A stretch of 64,000 nt of DNA from Streptomyces sp. f51 (lineage in GTDB: Bacteria > Actinomycetota > Actinomycetes > Streptomycetales > Streptomycetaceae): positions 4,125,001-4,189,000 of the forward strand of contig NZ_CP149798.1 of NCBI RefSeq assembly GCF_037940415.1. Reading direction: 5' to 3'. The translations under genes were made by a program, and so were the position numbers. Below are positions 26,727 through 36,151 of the stretch, in pieces. Under the pieces are notes generated by a model. The model was not told where the DNA came from and ran no database searches. It saw nothing but the letters and a program-made list of their open reading frames with translations. The stretch's first letter is position 1. Every line of letters begins with the position of its first letter.

Positions 26727-27935
26727 GTGACCGTCGCCGAACCCGCCACCGCGACCGCACCCGTGCCCCCGCTCGCCGCGAGGGCCACCGCGATCGGCGG
26801 TTCGCCGGTACGGGACATCCTCGCGGTCACCGCACGCCCCGAGGTGATCAACTTCGCGGGCGGTCTGCCCGCCCCCGAGCTGTTCGACGCGGACGGCATC
26901 GCGGCCGCCTACCGGGACGTCCTCGCCGAAGAACCCGAACGGGCCCTCCAGTACTCGACGACCGAGGGCGAACCGACACTGCGGGCCGCCCTCGCCGACC
27001 GCATGAGCGCGCGCGGACTGCCGACCGGGCCCGACGACGTCCTCGTCACCACCGGCTCGCAGCAGGCACTGTCGCTGCTCGCCACCGCCCTGCTCGAACC
27101 CGGTGACACCGTCCTGGTCGAAAGTCCCTGCTATCTGGCGGCACTTCAGGCGTTCGCCTTCGCCGGAGCGCGCGTGGTGGCCGTGCCGGGCGACGACGAG
27201 GGCATCGACCCCGACGCCCTCGCCGAACTCGTGGTCGGGGAACGCCCGAAGCTGCTCTACACCGTGCCGACCTTCCAGAACCCGACCGGCCGCACCCTGC
27301 CGGCCGGCAGGCGGGCCGCCGTCGCCCGCGCCGCCGCCGCGCACGGCCTGTGGATCATCGAGGACGACCCGTACGGAGAACTGCGCTTCGAGGGCGAGCG
27401 GGTCCCCTGGATCGCCTCCCACGACGGCGCCGGGGACCGGACGGTCCTCCTCGGCTCCTTCTCCAAAGTCATGGCACCCGGCCTGCGGCTGGGGTGGCTG
27501 CGGGCGCCCGCCGCACTGCGGCGCGCCTGTGCCGTCGCCAAGCAGGCCGCCGACCTGCACACCCCGACCGTCAACCAGCTGGCCGCCGCCCGCTATCTGG
27601 CCGACCGCGACCTGGACTCCCACGTGGCCCGGGTCGCGGCCGTCTACCGCGAACGGCGGGACGCCATGCTCGCGGGCATCGGCGCCGCCCTCCCGGCCGG
27701 ATCCACCTGGACCCGCCCGGAAGGCGGCATGTTCCTCTGGGCCCGCCTCCCCGAGCCGTACGACACCACAGCCCTGCTCCGCCAGGTGGTCGACCAGGGC
27801 GTGGCCTACGTCCCCGGAGCCCCCTTCTACGCGGGCACACCGGAGACGTCGACCCTCCGCCTGTGCTTCGTCACCCAGACGTCGGAGGAGATCGCCGAGG
27901 GGTTGCGCCGGCTGGCGACGGGCTTGCGGAAGTAG
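26727..27935 (+). CDS. PLP-dependent aminotransferase (class I/II, LysN/MocR-like)
   Basis: A 402-residue fold-type I aminotransferase. Blocks include INFAGGLPAPELFD, TTGSQQALSLLATALL, YTVPTFQNPTGRTL, IIEDDPYGELRF and the PLP lysine in LLGSFSKVMAPGLRLGWL. The resemblance is to 2-aminoadipate/aromatic aminotransferases and to the catalytic half of MocR regulators, but there is no HTH domain. GTG 26727 has aaggag upstream. Its last 65 bases are antisense to the end of the following gene. Confidence 0.88.
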   Translation: MTVAEPATATAPVPPLAARATAIGGSPVRDILAVTARPEVINFAGGLPAPELFDADGIAAAYRDVLAEEPERALQYSTTEGEPTLRAALADRMSARGLPTGPDDVLVTTGSQQALSLLATALLEPGDTVLVESPCYLAALQAFAFAGARVVAVPGDDEGIDPDALAELVVGERPKLLYTVPTFQNPTGRTLPAGRRAAVARAAAAHGLWIIEDDPYGELRFEGERVPWIASHDGAGDRTVLLGSFSKVMAPGLRLGWLRAPAALRRACAVAKQAADLHTPTVNQLAAARYLADRDLDSHVARVAAVYRERRDAMLAGIGAALPAGSTWTRPEGGMFLWARLPEPYDTTALLRQVVDQGVAYVPGAPFYAGTPETSTLRLCFVTQTSEEIAEGLRRLATGLRK

Positions 27936-29031
27936 CGGACGGGGACGAGGAGGGGGCGGACGGGGTCGGGGCGGCGGACGGGGACGACGAGGCCGGGGAC
28001 GGGGAGGCGGGAGCCGAGGTCGCGTCGCTCGGGGACGGGGACGGGGATTGGGATTGGGACGGGGCCGCGGAGGCGGAGGGAGTCGTCCGGTCCGTGTCCC
28101 GGGCGGTCGGCCGCTGGCCGATCCTGTCCACCACCCCTTGCGCCACGACGGCTCTGACCTGTGAGAACCCCCCGTTCTTGTCCGAGTGCCCCCGCTCGAA
28201 CATCCCGAGGTAGGCATAGGTCTCCGGGTCGAAGACGAGCCCGAACGCCATCTTGGGGTAGGAGATCCCGACGCCGTGCCGCCCGAGCGCGTCCACCCGG
28301 TCGTGGTCGATCTTGACGGCGGGCAGCTTCGCGACGGCCTCGAACGCTGCGGCCCGCAGACCCGGAGGCAGAACCCGGGGGCCCCGCAGGAACATGCACG
28401 CCTCCGCGTACACGAACAGGCCGTCCTCCTCGCTGCCGCCCGGGGCCGTGCCGTGCCCGAACCACTTGAGGAGCTCGTCGGGATCGGTCGGCCACTTCTT
28501 CAGCTTCGAATACTGGAGGGGGATCGACTGCACCTGGTGCTTGCCCAGGGGCGGGTCGTCCTGGATCCTGCCGTCGTAGATGTACCGGGTCGGCTTCGAG
28601 CCGTCCACGGACAACCAGCACTCGTCGACGAGCCGCATCTTCCGCCCGCCCCTGTCGTAGGTCCGATGAGTGATCTCCCGGGAGTACATGTACTGGTCGT
28701 CGCGGGGGATCGGCATACCGTCGTCGTCCACACGTGACCGGTCCGCGGCCCTGCGCAGTACCTGCGCCGCGTTGAGCGCGGTCAACCGCGTTCCGCCGGC
28801 GCGGATGGCGAACAGCGTCGTGCCGGCCACCGCCGCGGTGCCGGTGGCCGCGATCGCCGCGCGGAACACCAGCCGCCGCGACAGCGGACGCTGCCGCGCG
28901 AGCGCCGTGCCCCCGTCACCGGTCTCCTCACCGATGGCGGACGTCAGCCGGGCGAAGGCGACGGCCCGCGCCCGGTCGCTCGGTCCGTCCCGGTCGGCCC
29001 CGAGGCCGCGTACAAGGCTGAGGTCATCCAC
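27871..29031 (-). CDS. CU044_5270-family protein, probable sigma-factor partner
   Basis: A 386-residue protein with a cytoplasmic N-terminus (1-50), one membrane span near 55-75 (FRAAIAATGTAAVAGTTLFAI) and an outer domain with a CU044_5270-like pattern (QYMYSREITHRTYD). The last 70 residues are a Ser/Pro/Ala tail. It overlaps the preceding ECF sigma gene by eight bases, as anti-sigma or sigma-linked membrane proteins do. The tail runs 65 bases into the convergent aminotransferase gene. No zinc anti-sigma motif is seen. Confidence 0.78.
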   Translation of the reverse strand: MDDLSLVRGLGADRDGPSDRARAVAFARLTSAIGEETGDGGTALARQRPLSRRLVFRAAIAATGTAAVAGTTLFAIRAGGTRLTALNAAQVLRRAADRSRVDDDGMPIPRDDQYMYSREITHRTYDRGGRKMRLVDECWLSVDGSKPTRYIYDGRIQDDPPLGKHQVQSIPLQYSKLKKWPTDPDELLKWFGHGTAPGGSEEDGLFVYAEACMFLRGPRVLPPGLRAAAFEAVAKLPAVKIDHDRVDALGRHGVGISYPKMAFGLVFDPETYAYLGMFERGHSDKNGGFSQVRAVVAQGVVDRIGQRPTARDTDRTTPSASAAPSQSQSPSPSPSDATSAPASPSPASSSPSAAPTPSAPSSSPSATSASPSPAGATPRRSPPTSG

Positions 29032-29716
29032 GGCGGGGTTCCTCCTCTTCCTCTCGAAAGGCTGTGGGATCCGACCCGCCCAGTGCTACGCGCAGCTTCT
29101 TCCGGGCCCGGTGCAGCCGGGAGCGCACCGTGCCCACCGGTATGCCCAGGGCCTCGGCGGCCTCCGCGTAGTCGAGGTCTCCCCAGGCGATGACCAGCAG
29201 GACGTCCCGGTGGCGCGCGGGCAGCTTCGCCAGGGCCGCCGTCAGGGCGTCGCGCGTGTTCTCGGCACTGATCCGGGCGGTCACCCGTTCGGCCAGCGGC
29301 TCGCCGCCGCTCCCGTCGGATGGGGTCCGGGAGGCCACGCGTGACAGCGCCCGCAACTGCCGTGCCTCGGAACGACGTTGGCCGCCGATCAGACGCGTGA
29401 CGATGCCGTACAGCCAGGGCCGCGCGTGGGGCCTCGTCAGGTCGTACCGGCGCCGCCGCTGGAAGGCGATCACAAAGGTCTCGGCCATGAGATCGTCGGC
29501 GGCCTCGGTGCCGAGCCGCCTGGCCGCGTACCGGTGGATGTCGTCGGCGTAGCGGTGGAACAGCTCGGCGAACACATCGGGTTCGTCCCAGGACCGCTCG
29601 ATCACCGAGGCGTCGGAGTCGCCGTCCTCGCCCGCCCCGCCACCGCTGTCGTGCCCGACGGCGGTGGCGGTGACGGCACGGGGAACAGGGACTCCGACGC
29701 TCGGTGAGAGGGTCAT
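29024..29716 (-). CDS. ECF-type RNA polymerase sigma factor
   Basis: A 230-residue sigma-70 family factor. Region 2 covers FAELFHRYADDIHRYAARRL and DLMAETFVIAFQ; region 4 covers LPARHRDVLLVIAWGDLDY and the HTH EAAEALGIPVGTVRSRLHRA. A 40-residue acidic N-terminal leader precedes region 2. ATG 29716 has GAGAGG upstream. It overlaps the CU044_5270-family gene, implying a sigma factor with a linked membrane partner. The targets are unknown. Confidence 0.88.
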   Translation of the reverse strand: MTLSPSVGVPVPRAVTATAVGHDSGGGAGEDGDSDASVIERSWDEPDVFAELFHRYADDIHRYAARRLGTEAADDLMAETFVIAFQRRRRYDLTRPHARPWLYGIVTRLIGGQRRSEARQLRALSRVASRTPSDGSGGEPLAERVTARISAENTRDALTAALAKLPARHRDVLLVIAWGDLDYAEAAEALGIPVGTVRSRLHRARKKLRVALGGSDPTAFREEEEEPRRG

Positions 29717-29839
29717 CGGTCGCCTCTCGGGCTCATGGATCTCCTCGAAGACGGGGGCAGGGTCACCCGCTGTCCGCCGCAGCCCGCTTTCGAGTTCCCG
29801 CTTCCGGGCGACGAGTCCTCCGGCGCCCGGACGAGGGGC

Positions 29840-30718
29840 TCAGTCCCACCAGAAGGACCACACCCGCTCGTTGAGCACCTCATGCTCGGCGTACTCCCGC
29901 AGGGTCTGGTGATCGCCCTGGGCGATGTTGTCCGGGCAGAAGGCGAAGTGCTCCGCCGCGACCGCCTCGGCCTCGGCCACCGTGGCCGGCGGAGCCGCCA
30001 CCGAGAGCACCAACTGGTCGAAGGTCAGCGCCACCACCCGTATGCCGAAGCGGTCCTCCCACGAGCGGAGCACCGCGCCCAGACGCGCCACGTCGTTCTC
30101 GTGGTTCAGGGGACCCGACCAGCCGAGGACCGCCGGGATGTCGGCGCTGCGGCGCGCCGGGACCAGGGCGACCCGCGGCTCCTTCAGCCAGGAGCCGGGC
30201 TGTGCCAGGGAGTCGGCCATCTCGGCGGCGCGGGCCTCCGGATCCGCGGCGAGCGGCCCCGCGGCCGCCAGGCCGGGCCAGAGCGGGCCGTACGGGGCGA
30301 TCGTCTCGTCGAGGCCGGGCTGCTCCCCGAAGATCTCGACGACCTTCTCCTTGCCGGGGTAGTCCTGGTCCGGGCCGGGCTCGTCGGCCGCGTACTCCTC
30401 CCAGAACTCCGCCAGCACCTCATCGGCATCGTGGTCCCCGGGATACGACATCTCACCGGGCATCAACTCCCAGTCCTCCGGGCCGCGCTGCGGGCCGCCC
30501 ACGTCCAGCAGCACCGGCAGCAGACCGGAGGTCCTCGCCGCGGACAGGGCCGCCCAGTCCCCGGGAGCCGCCCGGTCCTCGGCATGCCACAGCAGGGGCT
30601 CGTGCCACGGGCCGTCGTTCGTCGCGTCGATCAGTCTCCCGGCCGGGAGATCGAGCCCGAGCGCGCGCCCGCTCGGATCTGCCGTCAACCGCGGCAGCGG
30701 ATTGGGAAGGGTCGCCAT
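29840..30718 (-). CDS. DUF4253-domain protein
   Basis: A 292-residue soluble, acidic protein. The C-terminal third has the DUF4253 pattern: VALVPARRSADIPAVLGW, WEDRFGIRVVALTFDQLVLSV, EHFAFCPDNIAQG and a terminal VWSFWWD. Function is unknown; such proteins are scattered among immunity and polymorphic toxin loci as well as ordinary chromosomal sites, and no toxin is visible nearby. ATG 30718 is chosen because the longer frame has no supporting content. Confidence 0.8.
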   Translation of the reverse strand: MATLPNPLPRLTADPSGRALGLDLPAGRLIDATNDGPWHEPLLWHAEDRAAPGDWAALSAARTSGLLPVLLDVGGPQRGPEDWELMPGEMSYPGDHDADEVLAEFWEEYAADEPGPDQDYPGKEKVVEIFGEQPGLDETIAPYGPLWPGLAAAGPLAADPEARAAEMADSLAQPGSWLKEPRVALVPARRSADIPAVLGWSGPLNHENDVARLGAVLRSWEDRFGIRVVALTFDQLVLSVAAPPATVAEAEAVAAEHFAFCPDNIAQGDHQTLREYAEHEVLNERVWSFWWD

Positions 30719-30768
30719 GCCGGTGACTGTAGAACCCACCACTGACAACGCGCCGCGGGCCGGAGCGG

Positions 30769-32538
30769 TCAGAGACGCTCGGGTGTCCTGATGCCCAGCA
30801 GGGTCATGCCCTGGTGGAGGGTGCGGGCCGTCAGGTCGCAGAGGAACAGGCGGTTCTCCGCGACCTCCTGCGCCGGGGCCGGCTTGATGACCGGGCACTG
30901 GTCGTAGAACGTCGTGTACAGCGAGGCCAGTTGGTACAGGTACGCCGCCAGCTTGTGCGGGGCGTACTCGGCCGCGACCTCCTCCAGCGTCTCCCCGAAC
31001 CGGTCAAGATGCAGACCCAGCGCCCGCTCCGCCGGGGCCAGTTCGAGCTCCGGGTGGGCAACCGGCGTACGGTCACCCGCCTTTCCGAAGATCGACCGGA
31101 TACGGGCGTACGCGTACTGGAGGTAGACGGACGTGTCGCCGTTCAGCGAGACCATCTGGTCCAGGTCGAACTTGTAGTCCCGCACCGCCGAGGTGGACAG
31201 GTCCGCGTACTTCACGGCGCCGATGCCGACGTACCGGCCGTTCTCCTCGATCTCCCGCTCGCTCAGACCCACCTTCTCGGCCTTCTCCCGCACGACCGCC
31301 GTCGCCCGGTCGATCGCCTCGTCCAGCAGGTCGACCAGCCGGACCGTCTCGCCCTCACGCGTCTTGAACGGCTTGCCGTCCTTGCCCAGCACCGTGCCGA
31401 AGGCGAGCTGGTGCGCGTTGACGTCGTCGTTCAGCCAGCCGGCCCTGCGCGCCGTCTCGAAGACCATCTTGAAGTGCAGGGACTGCCGCGCGTCCACGAC
31501 GTAGATCAGGCTGTCGGCCTTCAGGTTGAAGACCCGGTCACGGATCGCCGACAGGTCGGTGGCCGCGTAGCCGTAACCGCCGTCCGACTTCTTCACGATC
31601 AGCGGCACCGGATTGCCGTCCGGGCCCTTCACGTCGTCGAAGAACACGCACAGCGCGCCGTCCGAGCGGACCGCCACGCCCGACTCCTCCAGGAGGCGGC
31701 ACGTCTCGTCCAGCATGTCGTTGTAGCCGGACTCGCCGACCACGTCCGGGTCCCGGATCTCCATGTCCAGCTTGTCGAAGACCGAGTAGAAGTAGATCTT
31801 CGACTCGTCCACGAACTTCTGCCACATGGCCAGCGTCTCGGGCTCACCCGCCTGGAGGTCCACCACCCGGCGCCGCGCCCGCGTCTTGAACTCCTCGTCG
31901 GAGTCGAACACGGTCCGCGCCGCCTTGTAGAGCCGGTTCAGGTTCGACATGGCCTCCTCGCCGGAGACCTCGCCGCCCTTGTGGTCCAGCTCGTGCGGGT
32001 GCTCGATCAGGTACTGGATGAGCATGCCGAACTGCGTGCCCCAGTCGCCGATGTGGTGCCGGCGCACGACGGACTCGCCGGTGAACTCCAGGATCTGCAC
32101 GACCGCGTCACCGATCACCGCGGACCGCAGATGGCCGACGTGCATCTCCTTGGCCACGTTCGGCTGCGCGTAGTCGATCACCGTCGTGCCCGGGTTCTCC
32201 GCGAGCGGCACGCCGAGGCGCTCACCGTCCGCGTACCGCTCCGCCAGGTTCGCGACGATCGCCCGGTCGGTGATCGTGATGTTCAGGAACCCGGGCCCGG
32301 AGACCTCGATGTCCTGGATCACCTCACCCGACTCGACCGCGGCCACGACCTGCGTCGCCAGCTCGCGCGGGTTCGCCTTCGCCTTCTTGGCCAGCGCCAG
32401 GATCCCGTTGGCCTGGAAATCGGCCCGGTCGCTTCGGCGCAGCAGCGGGTCGGCGGAACCGGCCTCCGGCAGAGCTGCCGAGAAGGCGTCCGCGAGGCGC
32501 TGATGGACGGAAGCGGTGAGGGACGTGACCGAGGCCAT
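30769..32538 (-). CDS. argS: arginine--tRNA ligase
   Basis: A 589-residue class I arginyl-tRNA synthetase charging tRNA-Arg with arginine. The N-terminal Add1 domain is followed by the HIGH motif as AKEMHVGHLRSAVIGD, the GDWGTQFGML block, FKTREGETV in the KMSKS position, and an anticodon-binding C-terminus ending GIRTPERL. ATG 32538 begins the family-typical N-terminus. It is divergent from lysS across about 180 bases that hold a gagactctga-type repeat near 32567-32610. Confidence 0.96.
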   Translation of the reverse strand: MASVTSLTASVHQRLADAFSAALPEAGSADPLLRRSDRADFQANGILALAKKAKANPRELATQVVAAVESGEVIQDIEVSGPGFLNITITDRAIVANLAERYADGERLGVPLAENPGTTVIDYAQPNVAKEMHVGHLRSAVIGDAVVQILEFTGESVVRRHHIGDWGTQFGMLIQYLIEHPHELDHKGGEVSGEEAMSNLNRLYKAARTVFDSDEEFKTRARRRVVDLQAGEPETLAMWQKFVDESKIYFYSVFDKLDMEIRDPDVVGESGYNDMLDETCRLLEESGVAVRSDGALCVFFDDVKGPDGNPVPLIVKKSDGGYGYAATDLSAIRDRVFNLKADSLIYVVDARQSLHFKMVFETARRAGWLNDDVNAHQLAFGTVLGKDGKPFKTREGETVRLVDLLDEAIDRATAVVREKAEKVGLSEREIEENGRYVGIGAVKYADLSTSAVRDYKFDLDQMVSLNGDTSVYLQYAYARIRSIFGKAGDRTPVAHPELELAPAERALGLHLDRFGETLEEVAAEYAPHKLAAYLYQLASLYTTFYDQCPVIKPAPAQEVAENRLFLCDLTARTLHQGMTLLGIRTPERL

Positions 32539-32716
32539 GGAGTGGCTGCCGTTTCTGCTCGGGTTCCGGAGACTCTGAGAACGGAGACTCTGAAATACGG
32601 AGACTCCGAGTACAGGGAAAGCCAGTATCCCACGCGGTGAAAAGCCGTTTTCGCGGTTGAGGCCCGAGCTGGGAGAATGGTCGCGTCAGCCGTACTCGCG
32701 TTTGAGGAAGAAGGAC

Positions 32717-34459
32717 GTGCCGATCGTGGCTCAGAGCACCGAGACCACCGACTGGGTCTCCCGTTTCGCGGATGAGGTCATCGAGGAGTCGGAGCGCCGA
32801 GCCCCGGGCAAACCCGTCGTCGTCGCGTCCGGCCTCTCCCCGTCGGGCCCGATCCACCTCGGCAACCTCCGCGAGGTCATGACCCCGCACCTCGTCGCCG
32901 ACGAGATCCGCCGCCGCGGCCACACCGTGCGCCACCTGATCTCCTGGGACGACTACGACCGCTACCGCAAGGTACCGAACGGCGTCGCGGGCATCGACGA
33001 GTCCTGGGCCGAGCACATCGGCAAGCCGCTGACCTCCGTCCCGGCCCCCGCCGGCTCCGCGTACCCGAACTGGGCCGAGCACTTCAAGGCCGCCATGACC
33101 GAGGCCCTGGCCGAGCTCGGCGTCGAGTACGACGGCATCAGCCAGACCGAGCAGTACACCGCGGGCACCTACCGCGAGCAGGTCCTGTTCGCCATGAAGC
33201 ACCGCGGCGACATCGACGCGATCCTCGACCAGTACCGCACCAAGAAGGCCCCCGCCAAGAAGCAGCAGGGCCAGAAGCCGGTCGACGAGGCCGAGCTGGA
33301 GGCGGCCGAGGGCTCCGGCGCCGCCGCCGAGGACGACGGCAGCTCCACCTCCGGGTACTACCCGTACAAGCCCTACTGCGGGCAGTGCGAGAAGGACCTG
33401 ACCACCGTCACCTCCTACGACGACGCGACCACCGAGCTGTCGTACACCTGCTCCGCCTGCGGCTTCGCCGAGACCGTCCTGCTCAGCGAGTTCAACCGCG
33501 GCAAGCTGGTCTGGAAGGTCGACTGGCCCATGCGCTGGGCCTACGAAGGCGTGATCTTCGAGCCGAGCGGCGTCGACCACTCCTCCCCGGGCTCCTCCTT
33601 CCAGGTCGGCGGCCAGATCGTCGGGATCTTCGGCGGCAAGCAGCCCATCGGCCCGATGTACGCCTTCGTCGGCATCTCCGGCATGGCCAAGATGTCCAGC
33701 AGCAAGGGCGGGGTCCCGACCGCGTCCGACGCGCTCCAGATCATGGAGCCGCAGCTGCTGCGCTGGCTGTACGCCCGCCGCCGCCCCAACCAGTCGTTCA
33801 AGATCGCCTTCGACCAGGAGATCCAGCGGCTCTACGACGAGTGGGACAAGCTCGCCGGCAAGGTCGCCGACGGCTCGGTCCTGCCGGCCGACGCCGCCGC
33901 GTACAGCCGCGCCGTCGGCACCGCCGCCGGCGAGCTGCCCCCGACCCCCCGCCCGATGGCCTACCGCACCCTGGCCTCCGTCGCCGACATCACCGCCGGC
34001 GCCGAGGACCAGACCCTGCGCATCCTCAGCGAACTCGACCCCGAGAACCCGCTCACCTCCCTGGACGAGGTCCGGCCGCGCCTCGACAAGGCCGAGACCT
34101 GGATCAACACCCAGGTCCCCGCCGAGGAGCGCACCGTCGTGCGCGAAGAGCCCGACGCCGAGCTCCTGAAGTCCCTCGACGACCAGGGCCGCGAGTCGCT
34201 GCGCCTGCTCCTCGAAGGACTGGAGACGAACTGGTCCCTGGACGGCCTCACCCACCTCGTCTACGGCGTTCCCAAGGTCCAGGCGGGCTTCCCCGCCGAC
34301 GCCACCGCCAAGGAACTCCCCGCCGAGATCAAGGTCGCCCAGCGCACCTTCTTCGCCCTGCTCTACCACCTGCTCGTCGGCCGCGACACCGGGCCGCGCC
34401 TGCCCACGCTGCTGCTCGCCGTGGGCCAGGACCGGGTGCGCAAGCTGCTCAGCGCGTAA
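32717..34459 (+). CDS. lysS: class I lysine--tRNA ligase
   Basis: A 580-residue lysyl-tRNA synthetase of the archaeal-type class I, not the common class II. The HIGH motif is SGLSPSGPIHLGNLRE and KMSKS is MAKMSSSKGG. A zinc-ribbon-like pair lies in YCGQCEKD and YTCSACGF, preceded by a Lys/Glu-rich insert (about 178-212). Class I LysRS is known in Streptomyces. GTG 32717 is favoured with gaagga just upstream; a GTG three codons later is possible. A perfect palindromic terminator follows. Confidence 0.95.
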   Translation: MPIVAQSTETTDWVSRFADEVIEESERRAPGKPVVVASGLSPSGPIHLGNLREVMTPHLVADEIRRRGHTVRHLISWDDYDRYRKVPNGVAGIDESWAEHIGKPLTSVPAPAGSAYPNWAEHFKAAMTEALAELGVEYDGISQTEQYTAGTYREQVLFAMKHRGDIDAILDQYRTKKAPAKKQQGQKPVDEAELEAAEGSGAAAEDDGSSTSGYYPYKPYCGQCEKDLTTVTSYDDATTELSYTCSACGFAETVLLSEFNRGKLVWKVDWPMRWAYEGVIFEPSGVDHSSPGSSFQVGGQIVGIFGGKQPIGPMYAFVGISGMAKMSSSKGGVPTASDALQIMEPQLLRWLYARRRPNQSFKIAFDQEIQRLYDEWDKLAGKVADGSVLPADAAAYSRAVGTAAGELPPTPRPMAYRTLASVADITAGAEDQTLRILSELDPENPLTSLDEVRPRLDKAETWINTQVPAEERTVVREEPDAELLKSLDDQGRESLRLLLEGLETNWSLDGLTHLVYGVPKVQAGFPADATAKELPAEIKVAQRTFFALLYHLLVGRDTGPRLPTLLLAVGQDRVRKLLSA

Positions 34460-34474
34460 CCAGGCACCGCCAGG

Positions 34475-34526
34475 CGGTACGAGGAAGGGGCTCCCGGTGA
34501 TCACCGGGAGCCCCTTCCTCGTACCG
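34475..34526. terminator. bidirectional terminator, perfect 26-bp palindrome
   Basis: 34475-34500 and 34501-34526 are exact reverse complements with no spacer, centred on ggtgatcacc. It lies between lysS and the convergent DUF2637 gene and should stop transcripts from both. Confidence 0.9.
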
Positions 34527-34558
34527 CTTCAGCGTGCCGCCGCGCGCGGGCGTGCCCG

Positions 34559-35989
34559 CTAGGCGATGTGGTCCTCCTCCAGCTCCGCGGAGAAACGGTT
34601 CTGGAAGCGCTCCGTGAGGTTCTTCAGCGCCGTGCTGCCGAGCCTCGTCCCGTACGTGGCCTCTATGTTGTCGCCGAGCGTCCGCGGCGTGGGGAAGCTG
34701 CCGTCTATCGACTGACGGAACACCTGGTAGTACGCCTCCTCCTGGGCCTTCTCGTCCAGGATCGGCGACTGCTCCTCCCGCGGGGACGGGATGGGCAGCT
34801 GCTCGGGGCCGCCGCCCTCACCGAGCTGGCGCGTACGGCCGGGGCCCGCCGGGATCGGGAAGGTACCCGTCTCCTCAGGGCCGGGCTCGTAGGCCTGTGC
34901 CTCCTGCTCGGCGAACCACTGCCGGTACTGCTCCTCCTGGCCGAACGACGGGTCGTAGCCACCGTCGTACGGGATCTCCTGGGGGTCGACCGGGGTCGCG
35001 AACCACGGGTTCAGACTCGGGTCCGCCGCCTGCCCCGGGTACTGGCCCTGGCCCTGACCTTGGTACTGATTCTGGCCCTGGCCCTGGTACTGGTTCTGCC
35101 CCTGGCCCTGATAGGCGCCCTGAGCCTGTCCCTGTCCTTGTCCCTGGCCTTGGCCTTGGTTCTGCTGGGCGTACGCGGCCTGCTGCTGACGCTCGCCGCC
35201 GCCGTTCGCCTCCAGCTCCAACGGCTCGGGAGCCGCCGGGGCGGCCGGGACCGACGTCTGAACCGGCGCGGGCGCGGGCGCCGGCGGCAGCAGCGCCGGC
35301 TCGATGCCGGCCGCCGCGAGACCCGCGGGAGCCGTCTCGGCGAGGGGGACGCCGTAGCGGGCCAGCCGCAGCGGCATCAGCGACTCCACGGGGGCCTTGC
35401 GGCGCCAGGAGCGGCCGAAGCGGGAGTGCAGACGGGCCTGGTAGACGAGGCGGTCCTGTTCCAGCTTGATGACCTGCTCGTAGGAGCGCAGCTCCCACAG
35501 CTTCATCCGGCGCCACAGCAGGAAGGTGGGGATCGGGGAGAGCAGCCAGCGGGTGAGGCGCACGCCCTCCATGTGCTTGTCGGCCGTGATGTCGGCGATG
35601 CGGCCGACCGCGTGCCGGGCGGCCTCGACCGAGACCACGAACAGCACCGGGATGACCGCGTGCATGCCGACGCCCAGCGGGTCCGGCCAGGCCGCGGCGC
35701 CGTTGAAGGCGATCGTCGCCACCGTCAGCAGCCACGCCGTCTGGCGCAGCATCGGGAACGGGATGCGGATCCAGGTCAGCAGCAGGTCCAGGGCCAGCAG
35801 CACGCCGATACCCGCGTCGATGCCGATCGGGAAGACGTACGAGAAATTCCCGAACCCCTTCTTCAGCGCCAGCTCACGGACCGCCGCGTACGAACCGGCG
35901 AAGCCGATTCCGGCGATGACGAGCGCACCGGCGACGACCACGCCGATGAGAATCTTGTGCATCCGTGTCAGCTGTATGGGCGCGGCCAC
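34559..35989 (-). CDS. DUF2637 membrane protein with Gln-Gly repeats
   Basis: A 476-residue protein. The first 150 residues hold about four membrane spans of the DUF2637 type (KILIGVVVAGALVIAGIGFA, VFPIGIDAGIGVLLALDLLL), related to SpdB2-like spread proteins of actinobacterial conjugation. A cytoplasmic part follows. Residues about 265-320 are a QGQGQ/YQGQGQN repeat. A helical C-terminal domain ends in AELEEDHIA. GTG 35989 has GGGGAG five bases before it; the longer frame adds unrelated residues. No transfer genes lie nearby, so a chromosomal, perhaps developmental, role is likely. Confidence 0.8.
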   Translation of the reverse strand: MAAPIQLTRMHKILIGVVVAGALVIAGIGFAGSYAAVRELALKKGFGNFSYVFPIGIDAGIGVLLALDLLLTWIRIPFPMLRQTAWLLTVATIAFNGAAAWPDPLGVGMHAVIPVLFVVSVEAARHAVGRIADITADKHMEGVRLTRWLLSPIPTFLLWRRMKLWELRSYEQVIKLEQDRLVYQARLHSRFGRSWRRKAPVESLMPLRLARYGVPLAETAPAGLAAAGIEPALLPPAPAPAPVQTSVPAAPAAPEPLELEANGGGERQQQAAYAQQNQGQGQGQGQGQAQGAYQGQGQNQYQGQGQNQYQGQGQGQYPGQAADPSLNPWFATPVDPQEIPYDGGYDPSFGQEEQYRQWFAEQEAQAYEPGPEETGTFPIPAGPGRTRQLGEGGGPEQLPIPSPREEQSPILDEKAQEEAYYQVFRQSIDGSFPTPRTLGDNIEATYGTRLGSTALKNLTERFQNRFSAELEEDHIA

Positions 35990-36070
35990 CTGTACTCCCC
36001 TCCCTTGCGTGTTGTTGCGCGCAACAGAGTGGCACATGTGTGTGGCGTACGGATGCGCGGTATGGACGGA

Positions 36071-36094
36071 GCCCGGTTCCGAAGAGAACCGGGC
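36071..36094 (-). terminator. hairpin after the first DUF3558 lipoprotein gene
   Basis: gcccggttc (36071-36079) pairs with gaaccgggc (36086-36094) around a six-base loop. A second palindrome ggccttccggaaggcc lies at 36105-36120. Both are downstream of the leftward lipoprotein gene. Confidence 0.6.
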
Positions 36095-36151
36095 CCCCTC
36101 CACGGGCCTTCCGGAAGGCCGGGGCGTGCCCCGGATCCGGCGGTGGCCGGG

